Under the pieces are notes generated by a model. The model saw only the letters and a program-made list of their open reading frames with translations, had not been told where the DNA came from and ran no database searches. Positions 51,489-62,409 of a stretch of DNA of 64,000 bases are shown here, piece after piece. Source of the stretch: an uncultured Acidimicrobiales bacterium (GTDB taxonomy: Bacteria; Actinomycetota; Acidimicrobiia; Acidimicrobiales; CATQHL01). Positions within the stretch are counted from its first letter, which is position 1. Each line of letters opens with the position of its first letter. The position numbers and the translations under genes were made by a program. The DNA lies in the NCBI GenBank assembly GCA_958295925.1, contig CATQHL010000001.1:1129931-1193930 (forward strand), in the 5' to 3' direction.

Positions 51489-51711
51489 GCACTACCCCTT
51501 CTGCTGGAGGTAGCCGACCTGAGCGCCCCGCCTTCCCTCGCCGGCGGGCTCCTCCGCAGTCATCCTTCGCCAACGACGGGTTGACGGGATGCGACAGCCC
51601 GACCGGCTGCCGAACAGGAACTTCCCAATCAAGAAGCCCTGCCACTGGAAGATGGCCTACCCCTTGACAGGCGCCCCTGGGCTTGTGGGCAGGCGCCGAG
51701 AATTGCTGTGT

Positions 51712-52032
51712 CTAGCTGAAGGACTGCCCGCAGCCGCAGGTGCGCTGAGCGTTGGGGTTGTCAATGGAAAACCCCGAGCTCTGCAGCCCGTCGCTGTAGT
51801 CGAGAGTGGCCCCCTCGAGGAGCATTGCGCTGGACGGGTCGATCATCACCCTTACCCCCTCGAAGGCGACGCTCTTGTCACTCTCGTCCTTCTCGGTGTC
51901 GAAGTACATCTCGTAGCTGAATCCGGAGCATCCGCCTGGTCGCACCGCTACGCGCAGGAAGAGGTTGTCTTCGCCTTCCTGCTCGAGCAGCTCTCCAACC
52001 TTTGTGGTGGCGGAGGGTGTCAATGTAAGCAT
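51712..52032 (-). CDS. erpA: Iron-sulfur cluster insertion protein, A-type (ErpA/IscA)
   Basis: A 106-residue A-type carrier. The three ligand cysteines are present: one in 'RPGGCSGFSYEM' and two in the C-terminal 'TCGCGQSFS'. 'DPSSAMLLEGATLDYSDGLQSSGFSIDNPNA' is diagnostic. I chose ATG 52032, after AGGAG and a purine-rich stretch; the ORF track starts 24 codons upstream. It is divergent from mrp, another Fe-S protein, across 215 bp. The 51489-51711 gap on its other side holds no gene, only a GGCGCC repeat pair at 51670-51694. Confidence 0.93.
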   Translation of the reverse strand: MLTLTPSATTKVGELLEQEGEDNLFLRVAVRPGGCSGFSYEMYFDTEKDESDKSVAFEGVRVMIDPSSAMLLEGATLDYSDGLQSSGFSIDNPNAQRTCGCGQSFS

Positions 52033-52247
52033 CTCAGACCTCTTCTCCTTTCTCCTCATTCTTTGTGTAGGACTTGTTGGCGTTTGCCGTCTTCCGACGT
52101 CCAAGCCTGGCTACAGCCTTGTGTGTTTGCCTTGATCGTCCAATTCTGATTCCATCTTAGATTTTACGTGGGATAGTCCACCATTCCTGCGGCAAGTGCG
52201 CCTCGTATTGACCACTGCCGTGCAAAGGCCGAAATACACTCACCAAA

Positions 52248-53447
52248 GTGAGTAGAAGCATCCAGCCACCGGCATCAGAGCGGATCGTCTCGCTGCTGCG
52301 CGACGTAATCGACCCTGAGCTTGGCAGCAACATTGTTGATCTGGGGATGGTCAAGGGTGTCTCCATCAGCAACGACGGGAACGTGGGGGTGACCATTGCC
52401 CTTACCACACTGGGTTGCCCGCTTCGGGCTCAGATACAGCGCGACGTGAAAGACCGTATCGCAACCCTCGACGGCGTGGCCGGCGTGAAGATCAACTGGT
52501 CGGAACTCACGGCAGAGGAAAAGTCCCGGACAATGAGCATCGCCCGCAAGAACGTGGCCTCTCAAACGCCGGATACGGAGATTCCGCTCACAACGAGGGT
52601 TCTGCTGGTGTCGTCCGGGAAGGGAGGGGTGGGCAAATCATCAATCGCTGTGAATCTTGCGGTGGCTCTGGCTTCTGGGGGGCGGTGCGTCGGGCTGCTC
52701 GACGCGGACATCTGGGGATACTCGGTGCCGCGGATGCTGGGAATTAGCGGACGACTGGAAGGCGCAACAGATCAAAAGAAGATCCTGCCCACAACGTTGG
52801 AGATGGGCGATGGCGTCCTCAAAGTGGTCTCGATGGGGCTGCTGGTTGACGACGAGAAGACTGCTCTCATGTGGAGGGGCCTGATACTCAACCGGGCCGT
52901 GCGACATTTCCTCGAAGACGTTCTCTGGGGGTCTATGGACTTCCTGCTCGTTGACATGCCCCCTGGCACCGGCGACGTGCAGATGGGGGTGGCCAAGCTG
53001 TTGCCGCGAGCCGAGATGATCATCGTCACCACCCCTTCGCGCAGCGTTCAGAACGTTGCGGCCAGGGCGGCGAGGATGGGGCGCAACAACTATCTCCGGA
53101 TAGCCGGCGTGATTGAGAACATGACCATTTTCACCTCCGACGACGGGGCGGAGCACGCTCTTTTTGGCAGTGGGGGGGGCGAGAGCCTGGCGGCGGAAAT
53201 CGGCGTTCCGTTCCTGGGGCATGTGCCCATCGATCCCGCAGTCACCCCGTCGAGCGACGAGGGACGCCCGTTTGTGCTGAAAGACGGGGCAGCCGCCGAG
53301 GCGGTGCGGGCAGTGGCCAGGCAGCTTGCGGCCGAGACCGTCCCGGCCGGCGTAATGGGCAGATGCAGCGCTCACTTGCTGGCGGACCGACTGGGTGACG
53401 CTGCTCGCCCGGCCGAGGCGGCGGAGTCGCCGGTACGCATCGGTTGA
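52248..53447 (+). CDS. mrp: Mrp/NBP35-family Fe-S carrier ATPase
   Basis: A 399-residue protein with an N-terminal MIP18/DUF59 domain ('VIDPELGSNIVDLGMVKGVSI') and a P-loop ATPase ('LVSSGKGGVGKSSIAVNLAVALA', deviant Walker A). 'DMPPGTGDVQMGVAKLLP' is the switch region. The C-x-x-C that binds the cluster in many Mrp proteins is missing: the loop after 'VIENM' reads 'TIFTSDDGAEHALFG', as in other actinobacterial homologues. It starts at GTG 52248, and selA follows nine bases after its stop, so mrp-selA-selB may be one transcript. Confidence 0.93.
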   Translation: MSRSIQPPASERIVSLLRDVIDPELGSNIVDLGMVKGVSISNDGNVGVTIALTTLGCPLRAQIQRDVKDRIATLDGVAGVKINWSELTAEEKSRTMSIARKNVASQTPDTEIPLTTRVLLVSSGKGGVGKSSIAVNLAVALASGGRCVGLLDADIWGYSVPRMLGISGRLEGATDQKKILPTTLEMGDGVLKVVSMGLLVDDEKTALMWRGLILNRAVRHFLEDVLWGSMDFLLVDMPPGTGDVQMGVAKLLPRAEMIIVTTPSRSVQNVAARAARMGRNNYLRIAGVIENMTIFTSDDGAEHALFGSGGGESLAAEIGVPFLGHVPIDPAVTPSSDEGRPFVLKDGAAAEAVRAVARQLAAETVPAGVMGRCSAHLLADRLGDAARPAEAAESPVRIG

Positions 53448-53456
53448 TCTCTGCAA

Positions 53457-54743
53457 ATGGCGGAGGTTGATTCCCGCCCCCCCTCTGTAGACGCGCTGGC
53501 GCGCTCCCTGGTCAACACCGGGCTACCACATCCGCTGCGTGTGGATGCCGCCCGCAGTGCCATAGCCGAAGGAGACCCCGGCGCAGCCCGTGAGATTGCA
53601 CAGGGCTATGCAGATGGATTCCTGCGGCCGGTCATAAACGCCACCGGCGTGCTGTTGCACACCAACCTGGGACGAGCGCCGCGCCCTCCGCTGAGCGAAT
53701 TTGCGGAATCAGGAATCCGCTACAGCAATCTTGAGTTCGACGTTCGCAGCGGAAAGCGCGGATCACGCCACTCTCACGCTGCTTCGCTGCTCGCCCGCCT
53801 TTGCAAGTCGGAAGACGCCCTGGTGGTAAACAACTGCGCCGCGGCCGTCACGCTCGCCTTGGCTGCCTTGGCCAAAGGGCGCGGCGTGGCGGTCTCACGA
53901 AGCGAACTCGTGGAAATCGGGGGCGGGTTCAGGGTGCCGGAGGTCATCGCCACCTCAAACGCCCGCCTGGTGGAAGTGGGCACAACCAATCGCACCCGCA
54001 TAGACGACTATCAAAGGGCCCTGGCTGAGAAGAGCAACGACGTCGCCGCCCTGTTGAAGGTTCATCAGTCCAACTACCGAATAGTGGGGTTCACCGAGTC
54101 TGCTTCGATAGCGGAGCTGGCGGAACTGCGTGTGCCTCTTGTGGTGGATATCGGTTCGGGGCTGATCGACGAGGCGTGCTGGTGGCTGAAAGGAGGGGCA
54201 CCCAGCTGGCTGCGGGGCGAGCCCGCGGCACGCTCAACCCTCGCCGCAGGGGCCGACCTTGTGACATTCTCGGGCGACAAACTCCTGGGCGGGCCGCAGG
54301 CAGGAATAATTGCAGGGAAGGCCGAACTCGTGCAGCTCTGCGCCCGCCACCCCCTGGCCAGGGCCTTCAGGGCAGGCGCGCTGACTCTCGTAGATCTCCA
54401 GTCCCTGGCACTCACCTACCTTCACCGACGTGGCGGCGACATTCCCTTCTGGCGGATGGCCGCCACCACCGAGGGTGAGTTGATGAGCCGAGCCGAATCC
54501 CTGGGAGTGGGGTCGCCTCGACCGATGAGCGCCACCACAGGAGGCGGAACCCTGCCCGGGGTGAGTATCCCCTCAGCCGGGATATCGCTGCCGGGCGACT
54601 TCTCCAAAGCCCTGCGCAAAGCCTCAGTTCCGATCATCTCCCGGGTCTCAGATCAGCAGACCTTCCTTGACCTGCGATGTGTGGACCCGCTCGACGACGA
54701 GTCGCTGGCCGCCGAGGTGAGGACGGCGCTCGGGCGGCAGTGA
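53457..54743 (+). CDS. selA: L-seryl-tRNA(Sec) selenium transferase
   Basis: SelA converts Ser-tRNA-Sec to Sec-tRNA-Sec with selenophosphate. The 428-residue PLP enzyme shows 'VINATGVLLHTNLGRAP', 'YSNLEFDVRSGKRGSRHSH', 'VEVGTTNRTRIDDYQRAL', 'LVVDIGSGLID' and the PLP-lysine motif 'VTFSGDKLLGGPQAGIIAG'. All are well conserved. The start is ATG 53457. With selB and selC in the window it completes most of the decoding apparatus; selD, needed for selenophosphate, is not seen here. Confidence 0.97.
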   Translation: MAEVDSRPPSVDALARSLVNTGLPHPLRVDAARSAIAEGDPGAAREIAQGYADGFLRPVINATGVLLHTNLGRAPRPPLSEFAESGIRYSNLEFDVRSGKRGSRHSHAASLLARLCKSEDALVVNNCAAAVTLALAALAKGRGVAVSRSELVEIGGGFRVPEVIATSNARLVEVGTTNRTRIDDYQRALAEKSNDVAALLKVHQSNYRIVGFTESASIAELAELRVPLVVDIGSGLIDEACWWLKGGAPSWLRGEPAARSTLAAGADLVTFSGDKLLGGPQAGIIAGKAELVQLCARHPLARAFRAGALTLVDLQSLALTYLHRRGGDIPFWRMAATTEGELMSRAESLGVGSPRPMSATTGGGTLPGVSIPSAGISLPGDFSKALRKASVPIISRVSDQQTFLDLRCVDPLDDESLAAEVRTALGRQ

Positions 54744-54812
54744 TCCCCGACCAGTGATCTCGCATTCCGACATTGAGGTTCCTGGCTCTCGGACGCGGCA
54801 TCGGCGCCCACT

Positions 54813-56552
54813 GTGCGGGTAATCGCCACAGCCGGACACGTAGACCACGGCAAGTCGACGCTTGTGGGCGCCCTTACGGGCGTCAACCCCGATCGCTGGG
54901 AGGAAGAGCGTCGACGGGGCCTCACAATCGACCTGGGTTTCGCAGCAGCGCGGCTTCCAAGCGGAGAGTCCTTCGCTTTCGTTGACGTCCCTGGCCACGT
55001 CCGCTTCATAAAGAACATGCTGGCCGGGGTGGGTTCGGTGGATGCCTGCTGCTTCGTGGTTGCGGCCAACGAGGGGTGGAAACCACAGTCTGAGGAGCAT
55101 CTGCGCATCCTCGAATTGCTGGGGGTGACTCACGGTCTGATAGTGCTCACCAAGTCCGACCTGGTAGACGAGGAACTGCTTGAGATAGCAAAGCTCGAAG
55201 TGGAGGACCGAGTTGCGGGCACTTTTCTCGCCAAGGCGGAGACAGTCGCTGTTGACAGCCTTTCAGGAAGGGGAATGGCCGAGTTTGGCAGGGCTCTGGC
55301 GCGACTGCTGGCTCGCACTCCCGAGGCCACAGACAACGGAAGGGCGCGCCTGTGGGTAGACCGTTCGTTCGTGATTCAAGGATCAGGCACCGTGGTAACC
55401 GGCACCCTCATAGGCGGTGGGCTGAAACGCGGCGAGGAGCTGCTGGTCTGCCCTGGGGGACGGAAGGCGCGAATCCGCGCACTTCAAACTCTGGGCGAAA
55501 CCCGTGAGAGAATCCCCCCGGGGCGGCGATGCGCCCTGAACCTTGCCTGGGTGAATCGTGAGCAAATCAAGAGAGGCGACGCCCTGGTTCGTCCGGGTGA
55601 GTGGCATCAGAGCGGACGCGTCGACGCCTCCCTGCAGGTGCTGAAAAACCTCTCCCACGAAGTCTCCCGACGAGGGGCCTTCGTCGCCTACCTGGGGTCG
55701 GGGGAATTCCCCGTGAGGCTGCGCCTACTGGGAAACGACGCCCTCTCCCCAGGTGAGTCAGGGGCTGTCCGCCTCTTCCTGCCGCAGCGGCTTCCGCTGC
55801 TACCCGGGGATCGATACGTGCTGAGGGAGAGCGGGCGCAACGAGACGGTCGGCGGCGGGGAGGTGCTTGACGTCGATCCTCGCCTGCCGGCTTCACGAGC
55901 GAGACCCGACCGCAACCCGGACAGGGTGATCGCCGAGCGCGGCTGGATGCGAACCGATGAACTGCTGCGCCTCACCGGAGCAAGCCGCAAGGCCGATGTG
56001 GGGCGCTGGCTGGTCTCTCCACAGGCGCTGAGCAGCGCCAAGGGGGGGCTTCTTGCCCGCATAGCGGAAGCCGGGCCGCTGGGACTGGATCTAGCCGCCC
56101 TCGATCAACGCCAACGAGCCTTGCTGGAACTGATGGACGGAATTGAATCCGTGGGCGGTCGGGTCAGGACATCAGGCATCGAAGACCCCTTGGCGAACCA
56201 CTCCTTTCTGGCAGAACTGGAAACTCGGCCCTTCAACCCCCCCGAGCCCCGGAAAGTAGACCCACGGGAACTCAGTGAAATGTTGCGGCGAAGTCTCATC
56301 ATCTCGCGCGAAGGCGCTGTCTTTCCCTCCAGTGCCGTAACAAAAGCCGCCAAGGCCGCCTCCGCTCTGCTCAAGAAACACCCAGGGGGGTTTACTGTCG
56401 CTCAGTTCAGGGACGCGCTCTCCACCACTAGAAAATTTGCGCTGCCATTGTTGGCAGAACTCGATGAAAGGGGCATCACCAGCAGAAAAGGTGATCTGCG
56501 GTTGGGCGGGCCGCGACTATCCGAGATGCGCCCCGCAGAAGAAGGAAGTTAG
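54813..56552 (+). CDS. selB: Selenocysteine-specific translation elongation factor
   Basis: A 579-residue GTPase that delivers Sec-tRNA to UGA at a SECIS element. G1 is 'ATAGHVDHGKSTLVGAL', G3 'VDVPGHVRFIKNML', and G4 'LTKSDLVD'. EF-Tu-like domains II and III follow ('IQGSGTVVTGTLIGGGLKRGEELLV'). From about residue 350 the C-terminus contains winged-helix segments that bind SECIS RNA, ending 'FALPLLAELDERGITSRKGDLRLGG'. The start is GTG 54813, at the first conserved strand. The 69-bp gap from selA shows no hairpin. The 3' end overlaps whiB by 4 bp. Confidence 0.97.
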   Translation: MRVIATAGHVDHGKSTLVGALTGVNPDRWEEERRRGLTIDLGFAAARLPSGESFAFVDVPGHVRFIKNMLAGVGSVDACCFVVAANEGWKPQSEEHLRILELLGVTHGLIVLTKSDLVDEELLEIAKLEVEDRVAGTFLAKAETVAVDSLSGRGMAEFGRALARLLARTPEATDNGRARLWVDRSFVIQGSGTVVTGTLIGGGLKRGEELLVCPGGRKARIRALQTLGETRERIPPGRRCALNLAWVNREQIKRGDALVRPGEWHQSGRVDASLQVLKNLSHEVSRRGAFVAYLGSGEFPVRLRLLGNDALSPGESGAVRLFLPQRLPLLPGDRYVLRESGRNETVGGGEVLDVDPRLPASRARPDRNPDRVIAERGWMRTDELLRLTGASRKADVGRWLVSPQALSSAKGGLLARIAEAGPLGLDLAALDQRQRALLELMDGIESVGGRVRTSGIEDPLANHSFLAELETRPFNPPEPRKVDPRELSEMLRRSLIISREGAVFPSSAVTKAAKAASALLKKHPGGFTVAQFRDALSTTRKFALPLLAELDERGITSRKGDLRLGGPRLSEMRPAEEGS

Positions 56553-56812
56553 AAGTAGACCCTCCGCTCCCTTTCGGTAAGGCCACCCCAGATTCCGTGC
56601 AGCTCCCGGATGCGAATCGAGTAATCGAGGCACTCTTGAACGACTTCGCAGCGAGCACATATCTCTTTCGCCCGCCGCTCTCTCTCTATTTTCTCGCTCT
56701 TGCGCTCGGCCTTGGAGGGCGGATAGAAGAAGTCGGTGTTAGGCCCCCTGCACGCCGCCCTGGTTTGCCAGGCAACTTCGCTGGGCTGCGCCCCCATGTT
56801 GAAATTCACCAA
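56549..56812 (-). CDS. WhiB-family transcriptional regulator
   Basis: An 87-residue WhiB-like protein. Four cluster cysteines are present: C21 ('AACRG'), and C52, C55 and C61 in 'ICARCEVVQECLDYS'. 'GIWGGLTERERR' is the conserved turn and basic C-terminus used for DNA or sigma-factor contact. The fold binds a [4Fe-4S] cluster and works with the primary sigma factor. WhiB proteins are restricted to actinobacteria and their phages, which fixes the broad taxonomy. The start may be GTG 56812 or ATG 56797. Confidence 0.95.
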   Translation of the reverse strand: MVNFNMGAQPSEVAWQTRAACRGPNTDFFYPPSKAERKSEKIERERRAKEICARCEVVQECLDYSIRIRELHGIWGGLTERERRVYF

Positions 56813-56917
56813 TCGTAGACACTATGAGCAAAATCGTCCGATCCCACCAGCATTCCGAATCCACTCCACAGCGGGTTAAGCAGAAAGAAGAACCCTGACA
56901 GCTTTCATAACCGATTC

Positions 56918-58276
56918 TCAGGATTGCGAATCCGTCGATGTGGATGCCTCTTCTTCAGCGCCTCGTTTTTCAGCCTCTCCTTCCAAGGTCTCGGCAACGG
57001 GCGACACCTCGATCATCAGTCCGTCTATGCCGGTTACGGCCACATCGCCGCCTATGGGAATAGAAGATGCCCGGTAGGTCTTGGCGCGCCAAAGCGCACC
57101 TTCGATGCTTACCACCCCGTAGGGGTTCACTGGCTCGACAGCCTCGCCAATCATGCCCGTCATCCATTCCCTTCCTATGGTGGGCGTGGAAAACCTGGTG
57201 CGGATAAGAGGTGGCAGACCACCCACAACCCCGAGCATGAGGCACAACAACCCGCCCAGCATCGGCACCCAGGACATGCTCACCCCATCGTAGAGATTGA
57301 GTGTCCCGGCGATAACGCACCCAGTGCCGACCGCCGTCCACAGCCGCGGCACGCCGGTCTGCACATCTACCGCGAACCCGAAGAAGCCGAAGACTATGAG
57401 AGCCACTGCCCAGATGTTTGTGGGAAGTGTCACCAGCCCATATGCCGCCAAGACCCCGCAGCCGGCCGCCACCACCCCGGCTATCCCCACTCCAGCCGTG
57501 AAGAGCTCCAGTACCACCAGGAAGAGCGCAACGAGCAAAAGCAGATAGGCCACGGGCGGACTCGCCACGGAGTGCATGAGCCCGCTGCCGTAGGGAAGAC
57601 CCACGAAGCGAACCTCTGTCAGCGGAGTGCGCCTGGGATCTCCTTCCTCCGTGGTTACTACCTCTGTCTGAAAACCCAGGTCATCGAGGGTAAGAAGAAA
57701 GTCCCCCACGGTCTCGGCCTCGTCTGACACGATTCCCAACTCAAGAGCCTCAACATGATCCACGGCCCGGTTTCGCATCACTGCTGTGGCTTCGCCCCAG
57801 GGGTTGCCTTTTACTGCAGGGTCGCCCAGTTTGCCCAGCCAGGCGCCAGGCGCCAGCCCAAGGCGATCCACAAGACCCAGCAGTTGGGCAACCTCACCTC
57901 CTGCCCTCGCACCGCTAGGCCCCACCCAGGCGGCGATGGGCACAGGGGATCCCTCAATCGCCTGCGAGAGCTCTTCGAGGGCGCTTGAGCCGATGACCGC
58001 CCTGGGGCTGTCGACCCTCAAGATGACGGCGAGGGTGTTCCCTTCCTCAGGGGCGGACGCAATTCGTCCCTTTATAAACTCCGCAAGTACGGGATCCAAC
58101 AATCCCACCATCTCCACCACGACCACGTTTTCCTCACTGTCGGCAGGTGGCTGCGCCTCGGCGGCCGCTGCTGGCAACCAGACCCCGATGGCCGTTATCG
58201 CCGCTGTAAGGGCCACAACGGCGATAAAAAAGCGTCGTCGTCCGATTTGCCCGCCTGTTTTACTAGGCGACGACAA
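56918..58276 (-). CDS. NfeD family membrane protein with inactive ClpP-like domain
   Basis: A 452-residue protein with a signal peptide, a ClpP/SppA-like domain (about 48-220), four membrane segments (about 235-345) and a C-terminal NfeD OB-fold ('GMIGEAVEPVNPYGVVSIEGALWRAKTY'). In active NfeD1b proteases the nucleophile lies in G-A-x-A-A-S-A-G. Here it reads 'PSGARAGGEVAQL', so the Ser is replaced and peptidase activity is unlikely. The start appears to be TTG 58276, six bases after the STAS gene stop. It may serve in membrane-domain organisation, as other NfeD proteins do. Confidence 0.85.
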   Translation of the reverse strand: MSSPSKTGGQIGRRRFFIAVVALTAAITAIGVWLPAAAAEAQPPADSEENVVVVEMVGLLDPVLAEFIKGRIASAPEEGNTLAVILRVDSPRAVIGSSALEELSQAIEGSPVPIAAWVGPSGARAGGEVAQLLGLVDRLGLAPGAWLGKLGDPAVKGNPWGEATAVMRNRAVDHVEALELGIVSDEAETVGDFLLTLDDLGFQTEVVTTEEGDPRRTPLTEVRFVGLPYGSGLMHSVASPPVAYLLLLVALFLVVLELFTAGVGIAGVVAAGCGVLAAYGLVTLPTNIWAVALIVFGFFGFAVDVQTGVPRLWTAVGTGCVIAGTLNLYDGVSMSWVPMLGGLLCLMLGVVGGLPPLIRTRFSTPTIGREWMTGMIGEAVEPVNPYGVVSIEGALWRAKTYRASSIPIGGDVAVTGIDGLMIEVSPVAETLEGEAEKRGAEEEASTSTDSQS

Positions 58277-58282
58277 CGGACG

Positions 58283-58624
58283 TCAGTCGTCCGACGTCAA
58301 GGCGCTGATGGCTTCGTCGAGAGTCCCCACCACGGGGACGATGCGGTCGAAGCCAGTGGTGTGCAGCAGTCTGACCAGAGACGAGTTGGAGCAGGCAACC
58401 GCAACTTCGCCGCCATTTTCGCGAACCCGCCGAATCCCCCCGATCAGGGCCCCCAGCCCGGCCGAGTCCATGAAGGGGACCTCGGAAAGCTCGATGACAA
58501 GGCCCTTGCGGTCAACGAGTTCGTTCAGCGCAGCTCGAAAATCCGCGACGGTGTAGGCGTCGATATCGCCTTTGGGTCGACAGACTGCCTTCCTTTTTAT
58601 GTTGTCTACTTGAACTTCCAGCAC
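58283..58624 (-). CDS. STAS-domain anti-anti-sigma factor (SpoIIAA/RsbV-like)
   Basis: A 113-residue single-domain protein. 'CRPKGDIDAYTVADFRAAL' is the N-terminal STAS strand-helix, and 'SEVPFMDSAGLGALIGGIRR' holds the phosphorylatable Ser (D-S-A/S-G). The unphosphorylated form would sequester an RsbW-like kinase; one is encoded at 39.3 kb. The start is GTG 58624, with AGGAGGTGAG directly upstream, an unusually strong site. It is divergent from the receiver-domain gene. Confidence 0.92.
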   Translation of the reverse strand: MLEVQVDNIKRKAVCRPKGDIDAYTVADFRAALNELVDRKGLVIELSEVPFMDSAGLGALIGGIRRVRENGGEVAVACSNSSLVRLLHTTGFDRIVPVVGTLDEAISALTSDD

Positions 58625-58674
58625 ACCTCACCTCCTATCGCTCCAGGAATGCTACAGCGGCACTAGTCTGTGAT

Positions 58675-59112
58675 GTGGTGGAGTTGCTCCTAGCCACCGA
58701 CGCGGATTGGATTTTTGACCTTGTCTCCTCAGCCTTGGCCGGCGAGGACGCACGCGTCAACAGGGTCGGCGACGGGCGCCACGTTCTCCCCGCAGCCTCT
58801 GAGCTCAAGCCCGACCTCGTAATCTGCGATCTGCAGGTAGTCGGTATGGGAGGCGTTGCGATCTGCCACGATCTGCGTCTTGAAAGCGGAGCAGGGCGGC
58901 TGGCGCGCTGCCCGGTGCTGATCCTCCTCGACCGGGAAGCCGACATCTACATTGCCAGGAAGTCTGAAGCCGACGGATGGCTCATCAAGCCGCTCGACTC
59001 CTTTCGACTGAGAATGGCGTCCGACGCGCTGCTCGGAGGGGGCTCCTACTACGAGTCCTCACAGCGGCAGCGCCTGGTGCAAGGCCCCCAGGCGGGGTTG
59101 GTATCCTCGTAG
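58675..59112 (+). CDS. Response-regulator receiver-domain protein
   Basis: A 145-residue stand-alone CheY-like domain. The phospho-acceptor Asp is in '[15 protein letters not shown]', and the conserved Lys is in '[14 protein letters not shown]'. The N-terminal acidic patch is reduced ('[11 protein letters not shown]'), leaving one clear Asp pair. There is no output domain; the last 25 residues are a short tail. No histidine kinase is adjacent. The start is GTG 58675 or 58678. Confidence 0.86.
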   Translation: MVELLLATDADWIFDLVSSALAGEDARVNRVGDGRHVLPAASELKPDLVICDLQVVGMGGVAICHDLRLESGAGRLARCPVLILLDREADIYIARKSEADGWLIKPLDSFRLRMASDALLGGGSYYESSQRQRLVQGPQAGLVSS

Positions 59113-59116
59113 CCAT

Positions 59117-59193
<77 letters not shown>

Positions 59194-59200
59194 ACAAGCC

Positions 59201-61118
<1,918 letters not shown>

Positions 61119-61121
61119 GGG

Positions 61122-62342
61122 CTAAGAAGCTTCGGCCAGGCCGAAGGCGTCGTGCAGCACATTCACGGCCTGCACCACGTCTTCTGATCGCACCACGCAG
61201 GAGATGCGGATGGCAGAGGTGGAGATCATCTCGATGTTGATGCTTCGCTCCCCAAGCTTTTCGAACATCGTGGCGGCCACCCCCGGGTTGCTCTTCATCC
61301 CCGCCCCTATGAGGCTTACCCGTGCGATGTCGGTGTCTTCAGACACCCCACCTGCCCCGATCTCGGCTCCGAGATCTCTTGTGACCTGGGTGGATATCCC
61401 CAGTTGTCGGCGTGGAACCGTAAACGAGATGTCGGTCACCCCGTCGGCCGAGACGTTCTGGACGATCATGTCCACGTTCACGTCGAGGTCAGCGAGGCGA
61501 CGGAAGAGAGCCCCGGCTATGCCAGGGCGATCCGGCACGCCGGTGATCGTGATCTTTGCTTCGCTGATGTCGTGGGTGACCGCTGAAACGAGCGGTTGTT
61601 CCATCGAAGGGTCCTCCTCTCCTATCCAGGTGCCGGCCTCCCAGGTAAACGCAGATCGCACGTGCAGACGCACTCCCCGCGCCCGGGCGACCTCCACAGA
61701 ACGCATAGCGGGCTTGGGGCAGCCGGTGGCCGTCATCTCAAGAATTTCGTCATAGCTCAGCCGGCCGATGCGGCGAGCCGTGGGCACCACCCGAGGGTCG
61801 CTCGTGAACACCCCCGAAACGTCGGTGTAGAGCTCGCAGGCGTCAGCCTCAATCACATTCGCAAGCGCCACCGCCGTGGTGTCTGAGCCGCCACGCCCAA
61901 GGAAGGTCACGTCGTTGCTCGTCGAGACGCCCTGTGAGCCCGCCACCACAGGCACCCTGCCTCCCTGAAGTGCCGCCAGCACCCGCTGTGGCCGAATATC
62001 CAGTATCCGTGCGTTCTCGTGAGTCTCGTCGGTAATGAACCCGGCCTGAGAGCCAGTGAGCGACTCAGCCGGCACGTTGTGGTCAATGAGCGCCATGCAT
62101 ACAAGCGCTGTGGCCTTTCGCTCACCGGCGGTAATGAGCATGTCCATCTCACGGCCTGATCGACGATCGGCCACGCTGCGGGCAAGGGCGAGCATCTCGT
62201 CGGTCTCTGTGCCCATGGCGCTCACCACCAGCACAAGATCGTCGCCCGACCGACGACGCAGGCGCACCTGCTCGGCCACCTCCCTGATGCGATCGGGGGT
62301 GGCCACAGACGTGCCGCCAAATTTCTGAACCAGCAACGGCAT
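61122..62342 (-). CDS. lysC: Aspartate kinase
   Basis: A 406-residue kinase starting the aspartate pathway. 'LLVQKFGGTSVATPDRI' is the N-terminal substrate motif, 'VTFLGRGGSDTTAVALA' the Asp/ATP site, and 'LYTDVSGVFTSDPR' follows. Two ACT domains end the protein ('ITGVPDRPGIAGALFRRLADLDVNVDMIVQNV' and 'VSLIGAGMKSNPGVAATMFEKL'), implying feedback inhibition, probably by lysine and/or threonine. ATG 62342 is preferred over the GTG at 62351. lysC and asd are convergent here instead of forming the usual operon. No lysine riboswitch is seen upstream. Confidence 0.96.
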   Translation of the reverse strand: MPLLVQKFGGTSVATPDRIREVAEQVRLRRRSGDDLVLVVSAMGTETDEMLALARSVADRRSGREMDMLITAGERKATALVCMALIDHNVPAESLTGSQAGFITDETHENARILDIRPQRVLAALQGGRVPVVAGSQGVSTSNDVTFLGRGGSDTTAVALANVIEADACELYTDVSGVFTSDPRVVPTARRIGRLSYDEILEMTATGCPKPAMRSVEVARARGVRLHVRSAFTWEAGTWIGEEDPSMEQPLVSAVTHDISEAKITITGVPDRPGIAGALFRRLADLDVNVDMIVQNVSADGVTDISFTVPRRQLGISTQVTRDLGAEIGAGGVSEDTDIARVSLIGAGMKSNPGVAATMFEKLGERSINIEMISTSAIRISCVVRSEDVVQAVNVLHDAFGLAEAS

Positions 62343-62409
62343 GGACCCCACGGTACCCCGACCCGAAGGGACGCTCGCGCCCAGCCCCCTCGGGCTGTAG
62401 CGTAAAAGC

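Noticed and set aside
62343-62409. Lysine riboswitch upstream of lysC
   Set aside because: Only 67 bp separate lysC from the divergent cyclophilin gene, too short for a lysine riboswitch.
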